Under the pieces are notes generated by a model. The model saw nothing but the letters and a program-made list of their open reading frames with translations. It had not been told where the DNA came from and did not search any database. A DNA stretch of 64,000 nt, taken from the NCBI RefSeq assembly GCF_000495795.1, contig NZ_AWGD01000015.1, positions 100,944 through 164,943 on the forward strand. Reading direction: 5' to 3'. Position 1 is the stretch's first letter. Every line of letters begins with the position of its first letter. This DNA is from Asticcacaulis sp. AC460 (GTDB taxonomy: Bacteria > Pseudomonadota > Alphaproteobacteria > Caulobacterales > Caulobacteraceae). Below are positions 53,166-61,663 of the stretch, piece after piece. Both the position numbers and the translations under genes were made by a program.

Positions 53166-53473
53166 GTCTGCCTCCCCAGGCGGTTTTTCTCCAGGTCCGT
53201 TCTCTTGCCGGGCGGCCGGAACGCTTGCGGACCTGTTCACCTGTGGATTGGATATCACCGGCGAACGAAGTTACTATGCGGGATTGGTATGCATCCGTCA
53301 ACGTCCGTCACGGCCTTATTATACAGTATATTGCACCTGAATGCGTCGCGGATATCGCGTGGTACAAGCGCCCTAACAGGTTAATATTTCTGTCATTTCT
53401 GTTGTCCGGGCCTGTCCGGTCGAACAGGGAGTCCATGTGACAGGACTGTTAGTTTGCCCGAAAGTCATCCGTA

Positions 53474-53489
53474 ATTGGTTCTATCCAAT
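53474..53489. promoter_or_regulatory. NagR/DasR-like operator, site 1
   Basis: ATTGGTTCTATCCAAT has perfect ATTGG/CCAAT arms and the 16-bp length of the dre site ATTGGTCTAGACCAAT bound by NagR and DasR. Only the centre differs. Confidence 0.6.
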
Positions 53490-53738
53490 ATCCGCTGACG
53501 CACCTTCTTAATGCAATTTGGCAAAAGAAATGCCGCAAAAGGCGATGGGCACGATGGACTCAAGGTTTAATCGTTTGGAATTTTCGTTTCGGCCCGCGAT
53601 ATGACACCGATTACCTCGATTTTGATTCAAACAATTGATTTGCCTTGGTATGTAATCGGCATAGCCGGGCGCAGGAAGTCCTTTCACCGAGAAACCGCCC
53701 GAACCTTGTATTTTGTACAGTTGCCGCACAGGTAAGGA

Positions 53739-53769
53739 TTGGTTCGACACCCACAATGGTTCTATATTG
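53739..53769 (+). promoter_or_regulatory. Hexosaminidase promoter with overlapping palindrome, site 2
   Basis: TTGGTT (53739-53744) and TATATT (53763-53768) are 18 bases apart, about 85 bp before the start codon. CAATGGTTCTATATTG (53754-53769) overlaps the -10 box and shares TGGTTCTAT with site 1. This is a position where a repressor would block polymerase. Confidence 0.5.
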
Positions 53770-53851
53770 GTAACAAACGGGTCGTGACGTTCCTTGACAA
53801 TGCCCGGTCCATGCGCCAACCTCCCGGACAAAATCGAAGAGGGAAGCCCGC

Positions 53852-56374
53852 ATGTCCAAGATCGTCCGCAACACGCTTTTCGCCGGCCTGACGCTTCTGG
53901 CCACGACAGCGCTCACTGCGCCCACCTGGGCAGCCACCCAGGCCGAGATCGACAGCTTCGCCAAAAACCTGGGCTACCGCTTCACCATTCTGGACAACAA
54001 GGCCCCCGGCGGCTTCGTCAGCGAGATCCAGCTCACCGTGCCCAAGACGGTACCGCAAGGCGCCTGGAGCCTGCATGTCGGTTTCGTCATGCCGGTCAAG
54101 GCGCTGGACAGCGACGTCTTCGACCTGAAGCACATCAATGGCGACAACTATGTCCTGACGCCGAAACCCGGTGCGGTGCTGAAGCCCGGCGCCACCTACA
54201 GCCTGAAGTTCCACGCCGACGGCAGCTGGTATAACGCCTTCAAGATCATGCCCAATGCCTATATCGCCGCCGATGGCCTGAAGGCACGCACCATCGCCGC
54301 GACCCGTCCGGCTGTCGATCCGCAGACGGGCGAAGAAATCCTGCCCTTCCACACGCCCCTGACCGACGAAGCCAAACTCGGCAGCGAAGATTCCAATGTC
54401 TGGATGACGCCGGAACGCCTCTTCCAGCAGACCGCCCAGCGCGAAGCGACCGTCGCCGCGCCGGAGTTCATCATCCTGCCAACGCCGGTATCTGTTAAAC
54501 GCCTGGACGGTGCAGCCCTGAACCTGAAGGCCGGACTGAAGATCGACATCAACACCAACCTGTCGGATGTCCGCCCCGCCGTGGCCGACCTGGAAACCTC
54601 GGGCTTGCGCCTGAGCACGACCGGCGTGCCGGTGGCCATCACGATCGACGCCGCTTCGGGCAAGCCGGGGTCCTATCACCTGACGGCGCAGAACGGGAAA
54701 ATCGCCATCACCGCCGGCGATGCCGCCGGCGCCGCCTATGCGTTGGAATCGCTGCGCCAGCAGGCGGTATTCGAGAACGGCCGCCTCAAGCCGCTGGAGA
54801 TCACGGACGCCCCGCGCTTTGCGTTCCGCGGCCTGCATATCGACGTCGCCCGCAACTTCCAGAGCAAGGCCTATATCCTGGGCATGCTCGACCGGATGGA
54901 GACCTATAAGCTCAATCAGCTTCACCTGCACCTGGGCGATGACGAGGGCTGGCGCCTGGCCATCACCGACCTGCCCGAGCTGACCGATATCGGCGGTCAC
55001 CGCTGCCACGACCCGGCGGAAGATAAGTGTCTGCTGCCGCAACTGGGCGGCCTGGCCGAAGGCGGGGGCTATTCCGACGGCTACCTGACGCGTGAGGACT
55101 ATATCGAGATCGTCATGGCCGCCAAGGCCCGCCATATCACGGTCATTCCGTCCTTCGACATGCCGGGCCATTCGCGCGCCGCCACCCGCGCCATGGAGTC
55201 CCGCGCCCGCCGGCTGATCGCCGAGGGTAAGCCGGAGGACGCCGCGCGCTACCGCCTGATCGATCCGGAAGACACCACCGTCTACGACTCGATCCAGCAC
55301 TATAACGACAACACGCTGAACATCTGCCTGCCGTCGACCTACAGCTTCATCGAAAAGGTCATCGACTCGATCGCCGAATACCACAATGCCGCCGGCGCTC
55401 CGCTGAAACTGTACCATATCGGGGCCGACGAAACCGCCGGAGCCTGGAAAGACTCCAAGCCCTGCCAGGCCCTGATGCAGGCCCAAGGCCTGACGCATGA
55501 AAAGATGACGCCGTATTTTATCCAGAAGGTCTCGGCCATCCTGGAAGCCCGCGGCATCGAACCGGCCGGGTGGAGCGACGGCATGGGCCATGTCGACCCG
55601 GCCAAGATGCCCAAGGCTGTACAGTCCAACTCCTGGGGTGGACTGTTCAGCGGCGGCAGCAAGGAAGCCTATGAGCATGCCAACCGCGGCTGGGATGTCG
55701 TAATGTCGACCCCGGACGTCATGTATCTCGACATGCCCTATGCCTTCGACCCCAAGGAACGCGGCTATGACTGGGCGTCACGCGCCACCGACCTGTACAA
55801 GGTCTTCGTCTTCATGCCGGAAAACCTGGCAGCCAATGCCGAGGTCATGAAGACCGTGCCCAATACGCCAGGCACCATCGCCGATCCGGTGCCGCTGAAC
55901 GGCCAGGGCCGGATCACGGGCATCCAGGGCCAACTGTGGAGCGAGGGCGTACGCAGCGCCCAGATCGCCGACTACATGCTGTATCCGCGCGTCATCGCCC
56001 TGGCCGAACGGGCCTGGCACACCGGATCGTGGGAACCGGCCTATGTCGCCGGCAAGTCCTACAGCTGGGGTGGCGGTCAGGTGGATAACGCCGCCCTGCT
56101 CAGCGACTGGCAAGGCTTCAATGCCCGCCTGAAGCCACATCTGGCCGCGCTGGACAAGGCCGGGGTGCGTTACCGCGTGCCGGTACCGGGTGCGCGCGTC
56201 AATGGCGGGGTGCTGGAGGCCAATCTTCCCTATGGCGGGCTGACCATCCAGTACCGGATGAAGGGCGGGGCCTGGAAAACCTACAGTGCGCCGGTCGAGG
56301 TCAAGGGCTCGGTCGAACTGCGCACCGTGGCGGCCGGCGGCGGCCGTTACAGCCGCACCGTGTCGGTGCAGTAG
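53852..56374 (+). CDS. Beta-N-acetylhexosaminidase (GH20, chitobiase-type)
   Basis: This secreted enzyme of 840 residues has a signal peptide LFAGLTLLATTALTAPTWA. An N-terminal carbohydrate-binding domain is followed by the GH20b beta domain (IILPTPVSVKRLDG, about residue 205). The GH20 barrel starts FRGLHIDVARNFQSK. The catalytic pair is D526-E527 in LYHIGADETAGAWKD, and HLHLGDDEGWRL and VIPSFDMPGHSRAA are family motifs. It removes terminal GlcNAc from chitobiose, chito-oligomers or glycans in the periplasm. A C-terminal Ig-like part ends VSVQ. It is divergent from the GntR gene. Confidence 0.94.
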   Translation: MSKIVRNTLFAGLTLLATTALTAPTWAATQAEIDSFAKNLGYRFTILDNKAPGGFVSEIQLTVPKTVPQGAWSLHVGFVMPVKALDSDVFDLKHINGDNYVLTPKPGAVLKPGATYSLKFHADGSWYNAFKIMPNAYIAADGLKARTIAATRPAVDPQTGEEILPFHTPLTDEAKLGSEDSNVWMTPERLFQQTAQREATVAAPEFIILPTPVSVKRLDGAALNLKAGLKIDINTNLSDVRPAVADLETSGLRLSTTGVPVAITIDAASGKPGSYHLTAQNGKIAITAGDAAGAAYALESLRQQAVFENGRLKPLEITDAPRFAFRGLHIDVARNFQSKAYILGMLDRMETYKLNQLHLHLGDDEGWRLAITDLPELTDIGGHRCHDPAEDKCLLPQLGGLAEGGGYSDGYLTREDYIEIVMAAKARHITVIPSFDMPGHSRAATRAMESRARRLIAEGKPEDAARYRLIDPEDTTVYDSIQHYNDNTLNICLPSTYSFIEKVIDSIAEYHNAAGAPLKLYHIGADETAGAWKDSKPCQALMQAQGLTHEKMTPYFIQKVSAILEARGIEPAGWSDGMGHVDPAKMPKAVQSNSWGGLFSGGSKEAYEHANRGWDVVMSTPDVMYLDMPYAFDPKERGYDWASRATDLYKVFVFMPENLAANAEVMKTVPNTPGTIADPVPLNGQGRITGIQGQLWSEGVRSAQIADYMLYPRVIALAERAWHTGSWEPAYVAGKSYSWGGGQVDNAALLSDWQGFNARLKPHLAALDKAGVRYRVPVPGARVNGGVLEANLPYGGLTIQYRMKGGAWKTYSAPVEVKGSVELRTVAAGGGRYSRTVSVQ

Positions 56375-56459
56375 CCTTCTTATTTTCGGCAGGGGCGGCG
56401 CTTATCGCTTCCTTACGTCGTTTTGAAGGAAACTCCCTGTAAAATCAGGAGAGTCTCTT

Positions 56460-56966
56460 ATGCATACGCTGTACGGCGATGAAGCCCGCGCCAAGATCTG
56501 GACGCTAATCAAGGATATCAAGGTCGCCATGATGGCCACCTGGGATGAGGACAGCCATGAGTCCCACGCCCGTCCAATGATGGCGCTGGAAACCGACGAT
56601 TTCGATGGCACCCTATGGTTCTTCACCGGCAAACACTCTCGCAAGGCCGACGAGATCCGCGACGATCACGACGCCCTGCTGACCTATGCCGATCCGAAGG
56701 CAATGAATTATGTGTCGGTAACGGGCCGTGCGGCCCTGGTCGACGATCGCGCCAAGATCGACGAGCTATGGACCGACTATGCCAAGATCTGGTTTCCGGA
56801 GGGCAAGGACGACCCCAACCTCACCTTGCTGCGGTTCGACGCCAACACCGCCGAATTCTGGGAAGCACCCAATGCGGTGGTGCGCAGCGTCAGCTATCTC
56901 AAGGCGCTGGTGACCGGCGACAAACCCGACATCGGTACGGTCGGCCGCGCCAATATGCAGCATTGA
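56460..56966 (+). CDS. Pyridoxamine 5-phosphate oxidase-fold general stress protein
   Basis: This 168-residue flavin-binding split-barrel protein is of the general stress protein 26 type. The core is VAMMATWDEDSHESHARPMMAL, LWFFTGKHSRKADEI and YVSVTGRAALVDDRAKIDELW. A C-terminal FPEGKDDPNLTLLRFDANTAEFWEAP is also typical. These proteins bind FMN or FAD; the substrate is unknown and they are not vitamin B6 enzymes. AGGAGAG precedes the ATG. A strong convergent terminator follows. Confidence 0.88.
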   Translation: MHTLYGDEARAKIWTLIKDIKVAMMATWDEDSHESHARPMMALETDDFDGTLWFFTGKHSRKADEIRDDHDALLTYADPKAMNYVSVTGRAALVDDRAKIDELWTDYAKIWFPEGKDDPNLTLLRFDANTAEFWEAPNAVVRSVSYLKALVTGDKPDIGTVGRANMQH

Positions 56967-56990
56967 GACAGGCGCGTATCCGGAGCCTAA

Positions 56991-57045
56991 GTAAGGTTTT
57001 ACCACGGAAGGCCTGGAAACGTGGGCCTTCCGTGGTCAACCTTAC
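56991..57045. terminator. Long bidirectional terminator between 56460 gene and purH
   Basis: GTAAGGTTTTACCACGGAAGGCC and GGCCTTCCGTGGTCAACCTTAC form a stem of about 22 bp across a 10-base loop. It serves two convergent genes and ends 6 bp from the purH stop. Confidence 0.8.
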
Positions 57046-57051
57046 TTCCTC

Positions 57052-58656
57052 TTAGTGCCGGAATACCCGCACGCCCGTGAACACCATAGCCAGGCCGGCC
57101 TGATCAGCGGCTTCGATCACCGCCTTGTCGTTCATCGAGCCACCCGGCTGGATAACCGCCGTGGCGCCCGCCGCTGCGGCTTCCAACAGACCGTCGGGAA
57201 ACGGGAAAAAGGCTTCCGACGCACAGGCCGAACCGGTCGCCAGCGACTCAGCTAAACTCAGGCCCTCCGCGGCTTCCCTGGCGCGCAAGGCAGCGATGCG
57301 GGCGGAATCCCGGCGGTTCATCTGGCCGGCACCGATGCCGGCGGTGCGACCGTCCTTGGCGTAGACAATGGCGTTCGACTTGACATGCTTGGCCACGGTA
57401 AAGGCGAAAAGCATGTCCTGGATTTCGGTCGGAGTCGGCCGACGCTGGGTTACCACTTTCAGGTCGGCCGCCGTGATCCGCGCCGTATCGCGCGATTGCA
57501 CCAGCATGCCACCGGCCACCGAACGGAACACCTGACCGCCGGCCAGCGGATCCGGCAACGAGCCGGTCACCAGCAAACGCAGGTTCTTCTTGGCGGCAAA
57601 GACTTCGATGACGTCCTCATCGACTTCAGGCGCCACCACCACCTCAGTGAAGATCTCGACGATCTTTTCCGCAGTAGCCCGGTCCAGACGGCGGTTCAGC
57701 GCGACGATGCCACCAAACGCCGAGATTGGATCGCATTCCAGCGCCCGCCGATAGGCCGCCGTCAGGTCATCGCCGACTGCCACGCCGCACGGATTGGCAT
57801 GCTTGACGATGACGCAGGCCGGGGCGTCAAACTCGGCCACCAGTTCGATCGCCGCATCGGTGTCGGCAACATTGTTGTAGCTCAGTTCCTTGCCCTGAAG
57901 CTGCTTGGCGGTGGCGACACCCGGGCGGTCCTCGCCGGTCTTGTAGAAGGCCGCCGATTGATGCGGGTTCTCGCCATAACGCATGGTCTGCAGGCGGGCG
58001 CCGCCGACCGTCTTGCGTTCGGCATAGTCATCGCCCAGCTGTCCGGCAAACCACGACGACACGGCCGAGTCATAGGCTGCCGTGCGGGCGAACGCCTTGG
58101 CCGCCAGGGACTTGCGCAACGCCAGGTCGGTGCAGCCGCGCTCGGCAATCGCCGCCAGGACCTGGTCCATGCCGGCCTTGTCGACGCAGATGGACACATA
58201 GGGGTGGTTCTTAGCTGAGGAGCGGATCATGGCCGGACCGCCGATATCGATATTCTCGATCGCCGCCTCGAAACCACCGCCCGAAGCGACGGTCGCCTCG
58301 AACGGATAGAGGTCGATCCAGACAATGTCGATCGGCAGGATATCGTGCTCATCGAGGGCGCGCGCGTGGTCCGGCGCATCGCGATAGGCCAGCAGACCGC
58401 CATGGACCTTGGGGTGCAGGGTCTTGACCCGGCCGTCCATCATCTCCGGGAAGCTGGTGATCTCCGACACGTCCTTGACCGCCAACCCGGCTGCATGGAT
58501 GGCGGCGCGCGTGCCGCCCGTCGAGATCAGCTCGACCCCGGCCTGGCTCAGAGCCGTCGCCGTTTCGATCAGGCCCGTCTTGTCGGACAGGGAAATCAGG
58601 GCGCGTTTGGGGGCAACGAGATCGGGAGCGGGCGGGAAGTCGGGCGCGACAGGCAT
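57052..58656 (-). CDS. purH: Bifunctional AICAR transformylase/IMP cyclohydrolase
   Basis: PurH (534 residues) carries out the last two steps of IMP synthesis. The N-terminal IMP cyclohydrolase has [30 protein letters not shown] and [14 protein letters not shown]. The C-terminal AICAR transformylase has [18 protein letters not shown] [29 protein letters not shown] and [14 protein letters not shown], with [27 protein letters not shown] near residue 420. It is a single-gene unit here; in many relatives it follows the rsmB-rpe-heparinase series, which lies 11 kb away. Confidence 0.97.
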   Translation of the reverse strand: MPVAPDFPPAPDLVAPKRALISLSDKTGLIETATALSQAGVELISTGGTRAAIHAAGLAVKDVSEITSFPEMMDGRVKTLHPKVHGGLLAYRDAPDHARALDEHDILPIDIVWIDLYPFEATVASGGGFEAAIENIDIGGPAMIRSSAKNHPYVSICVDKAGMDQVLAAIAERGCTDLALRKSLAAKAFARTAAYDSAVSSWFAGQLGDDYAERKTVGGARLQTMRYGENPHQSAAFYKTGEDRPGVATAKQLQGKELSYNNVADTDAAIELVAEFDAPACVIVKHANPCGVAVGDDLTAAYRRALECDPISAFGGIVALNRRLDRATAEKIVEIFTEVVVAPEVDEDVIEVFAAKKNLRLLVTGSLPDPLAGGQVFRSVAGGMLVQSRDTARITAADLKVVTQRRPTPTEIQDMLFAFTVAKHVKSNAIVYAKDGRTAGIGAGQMNRRDSARIAALRAREAAEGLSLAESLATGSACASEAFFPFPDGLLEAAAAGATAVIQPGGSMNDKAVIEAADQAGLAMVFTGVRVFRH

Positions 58657-58968
58657 TATGGCATCCTAGGGCGTTTTTTGGGGGAGGAATTGAGTCGCGC
58701 GCGGTGTACACGACACATCCCGGTTTGCCTATAGGCGAGACCGCGAACCTGGAGATTCCTGCCGGACGACGAGTCGGCGCGGTAAAAACAACCCTGGATT
58801 CATCAGAACGATGTTATTTTGATCAACGCTTGATTATATCGCGAACGAATCTCCACGCAACGGATTGCATGAACATCAACATTGATTAATAAGCCTTAAC
58901 CATGAAATACCCGCCGGCAGGGGAGGCCCTACCGGCGGGTAATGCGGGGTTAACCAAACCCTTTAATC
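58657..58968. other. Gene-free gap upstream of purH
   Basis: These 312 bp hold an A/T-rich part (58800-58900) that should carry the purH promoter and a TTAACCAT motif at 58896-58903. A hairpin TACCCGCCGG/CCGGCGGGTA (58908-58941) on the minus strand probably ends the glycine-zipper transcript. Small frames here lack coding character. Confidence 0.55.
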
Positions 58969-59361
58969 TTAACGGTATCCGTAGGCATACCCACGGTCAT
59001 ACCGGCGATCGTCATAGCTGTGGTAGCGGTCGACGCGGCGGTTGCCGTAGGTTTCGCGGGCTTGGGCTTCGATCTTTTTACAGTTCGACTTGCCCTTGTC
59101 CTCGCCCAGGCTGCGGCCCAGGACGCCACCGATAACCGCGCCGCCGACGGCGCCCAGGCCACGTTCATTCTTGCTGACCTGCGAGCCCAGCAGACCGCCG
59201 GCGATGGCGCCGATAATCATACCCTTCTGGGCGTTTTCCTTCTTTTCGACCTGGCAGACATAGGACTGACGGGCCGAAGCGGCGGTGGGGACGGCGACAG
59301 CGCCCAGGATCAGGCCGGACGAGATGACCGCAGCCATGGTGGTTTTGATCAAGGTCTTCAT
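58969..59361 (-). CDS. Glycine-zipper 2TM-domain envelope protein, paralog 2
   Basis: This 130-residue protein has a signal peptide (AAVISSGLILGAVAVPTAASA) followed by the 2TM glycine zipper (GMIIGAIAGGLLGSQ, LGAVGGAVIGGVLGRS). The C-terminus is rich in tyrosine, arginine and aspartate (YHSYDDRRYDRGYAYGYR), unlike paralog 1. The shared block GAIAGGLLGSQVSKNERGLG and what follows is identical to the protein at 43288. GGAG precedes ATG 59361. The function is unknown. Confidence 0.85.
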   Translation of the reverse strand: MKTLIKTTMAAVISSGLILGAVAVPTAASARQSYVCQVEKKENAQKGMIIGAIAGGLLGSQVSKNERGLGAVGGAVIGGVLGRSLGEDKGKSNCKKIEAQARETYGNRRVDRYHSYDDRRYDRGYAYGYR

Positions 59362-59495
59362 AACTTGGTCTCCTTTCAATGAACCGGCCGGGGATTAAGT
59401 GAATTCCGTGCCGTTGATGAAGACCGTTATAAACCCCTCAACCTGAACGCCCGTTGAGCCGGACATTCATATTCGTTCAGACGCAAACTTTTTTC

Positions 59496-61518
59496 TCAGA
59501 ACGGTTTGACCAGCTTGATCGCGACGCCGTCCGAGCGGAAGCCCTTGTTTTCATAGTGTTCGTAGCTCACCCGGCCGCGCGGGCCGTACGGGTCGTCGGA
59601 CTCGACCGAAATACCGGCATTCACGGTGACGGCGGACTTTCCGGTCGACTGATAGGTGTCGAAACCCGCGACCCCCGCCGTCACCGCCCTGGCCACCGGT
59701 TCCCCCTACGGCCGCGCTGGCGCTGCCGGCAACACCCAGGGCAGCACTGATGGCGTAGCCGCCGTGCCCGCCACCACCACCTATGGATTGCGCGTAGATG
59801 CCGAACGCCCGGTCGCCTTTGGTGACAATATGGCCTTCCGGCGAAGTCTCATGGGTCAGGGCGTTGACGAAGACCCCGGCGCCGTCACCGCCCTTGGCCG
59901 CAGAACCACCTACGGCAAAGCCGGCCCATAACGACCCGCTGATCGTTCCGCCACCGGAGCCGCCACCGCCGCCGACCGACTGGGCCCAGATGCCGGCGGA
60001 ATCGTCGCCTTCGGTCAGCAGGGTGCCGCTGATGTCGGCATTGACCGTACCGCCATTGCCACCGCCCGCACCCTGGCCGCCGATGACCGCCACGCCGATG
60101 CCGCGGCCACCGTCGCCACCACCGCCACCGACCGATTGTGCCTTCATGGCGGAGGCGTCGTCGCCGTGAGTGACGATGCTCTCGCTGCTGCGGACAAAGA
60201 CGTCGCTGGCCAGGCCGCCGGCCCCGCCATAGCCGCCCAGGGCGGCAAAGCCGCTGGCGTCACCGCCATGGCCGCCGCCGCCGATACTCTGGGCCAGGAT
60301 GCCTTCGGAATGGTCGCCGAAGGTTTCGATCTGACCGCCGTTCTGGACAATTACCACATTACCGTTGCCGGCGGTGCGGCCGTCACCGCCTTCGATGGCG
60401 ATCCCGAACGCATCGCCGCCGCTGCCACCGAAGCCGCCGATGCTCTGGGCCAGGATGCCGTTGGAATAGGCGCCATGGCTTTCGATCCGGCCGTAGTTGA
60501 CGACCCACACGGTCCCGGCATCGGCGCCGCGCCCGGCTTCGCCGCCCGTGGACGCAAACCCGACACTGTCACCGCCGCCGCCGCCGTGGCCACCCCGGCT
60601 CTGGGCGACGATACCGCCGGCATACTGGCTGCCTTCGGCGATGATGGCGCCGTAATTGGTGATGTCGACAAAGCCCCCGATGCCGCCCTGGCCGCCTTCA
60701 CCGCCATTGCCGCCGATCGAGACGATGTCGCCGCCACCCGTGCCGCCGTCGCCCCCGCTGCTGACCGCAGCCACACCGTTGGCGTTGTCGCCGGCCACAG
60801 TGATGACCCCGTTATTGGTGATGGTGATGACACCACCACGGCCACCGCGGCCGCCGTCACCCGACGACGCGCCGAGATAGCCGTCACCACCCTTGCCGCC
60901 CAGTCCGCCGACGGTGCCGACCTTCATGCCGTGAGCGTCGACCGTGGTGATTTCGCCGTTGAAGGTGATGGTAATGGCCTCACCGGTATCGCCGTCATCG
61001 CCGTCTTTGGCCGAAACATAGAGCCCGCCGTCACTGCCGGAAGAAGCGTCATCGGCGGTCGTTGTCTTTTCCAGCCCGACCGTGCCGTCGGGCGGAGTCA
61101 GGGTCGCCGTGCAGACGATCACCGCGCCGGAGGTGTCGCAGGCCAGGTCGGCGGCGGCGGGGGTGGCGATCGCCCCGATCAGGCCCGCCGCCAGGGCCGG
61201 GCGGAGGATCTGCGCCAGACTGTCGGGCGCCTTGCCGCGCCGTGTCAAAAGCTGTCGCCGCCGCTGCGGACTGAGGTGCGCCACCTGCTCTTCCAGCAGC
61301 CTTTCCAGCCAGCACAGGGCGTGATCGACTTCGGTCAGGGCCGGGCGGACGGCGATGTCGCAGCGCAGGCCGGCCACGGCGTCCAGCATGCGCAGAGCGG
61401 CATGATCATCGCGACGCTTCGCGCAACCCTGCAGGTTGGCGATTTCCGTCTTCAAACAAAGCGCTGTGATGTCCCGGGCCAGACGCGCCAGGACATCGCC
61501 GGAGTTCGAGTGACGCAA
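59496..61518 (-). pseudogene. Damaged autotransporter: glycine-rich passenger joined out of frame to the last barrel strands
   Basis: The main frame (61518 to 59551) codes for 655 residues: a 105-residue N-terminal extension, a signal-like helix (ILRPALAAGLIGAIATPAAA), then a passenger. The passenger has repeats every 60-70 residues containing GI(L/W/Y)AQS(I/V)GGGGG. After GGTGGQGGDGG the frame fails. In the next frame GVAGFDTYQSTGKSAV continues to GVAIKLVKPF at 59496, a classic autotransporter C-terminus ending in F. Removing one G from GGGGG at 59672-59676 would join the frames, but only about 55 of the usual 270 barrel residues remain. The start is TTG with AGGGGG 5 bases before. Confidence 0.75.
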
Positions 61519-61663
61519 GACAGCCCCCTGATCGATGCGTTTGGCCTAATTTCAGGGACAATTTGCGATTCCACCAGCTATTTCGCGAAACGCGCGAGTA
61601 GCCATAAAACGAAATCGGCCCGGCTTTGCAGCCGGGCCGATAAACATCTGAACGATGTCGAGA

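Larger units (their letters stand above)
53166..53851. promoter_or_regulatory. Regulatory gap between GntR gene and hexosaminidase
   Basis: This is a gene-free stretch of 686 bp with lower G+C than its flanks. It holds the palindromes at 53474 and 53754, a related half-match ATTGGTATGCATCC at 53283, and a promoter-like TTGGTT-N18-TATATT at 53739-53768. Small frames within it show no coding character. Confidence 0.6.

Noticed and set aside
53762..55678. 638-codon open frame opposite the hexosaminidase
   Set aside because: Antisense shadow; the GH20 catalytic motifs on the plus strand settle the coding strand.
58704..58889. 61-codon open frame in the purH upstream gap
   Set aside because: No ribosome-binding site, mixed composition, and it covers the A/T-rich promoter-like part of the gap.
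58886..58903. CtrA-like TTAA-N6-TTAACCAT upstream of purH
   Set aside because: The spacer is 6 and not 7, it lies about 230 bp from purH, and next to a terminator of another gene; only the TTAACCAT half is noted.
59700..61000. Possible CRISPR-like or satellite array
   Set aside because: The repeated units are in-frame coding repeats of a glycine-rich passenger with diverged sequence, not short identical repeats with unique spacers.
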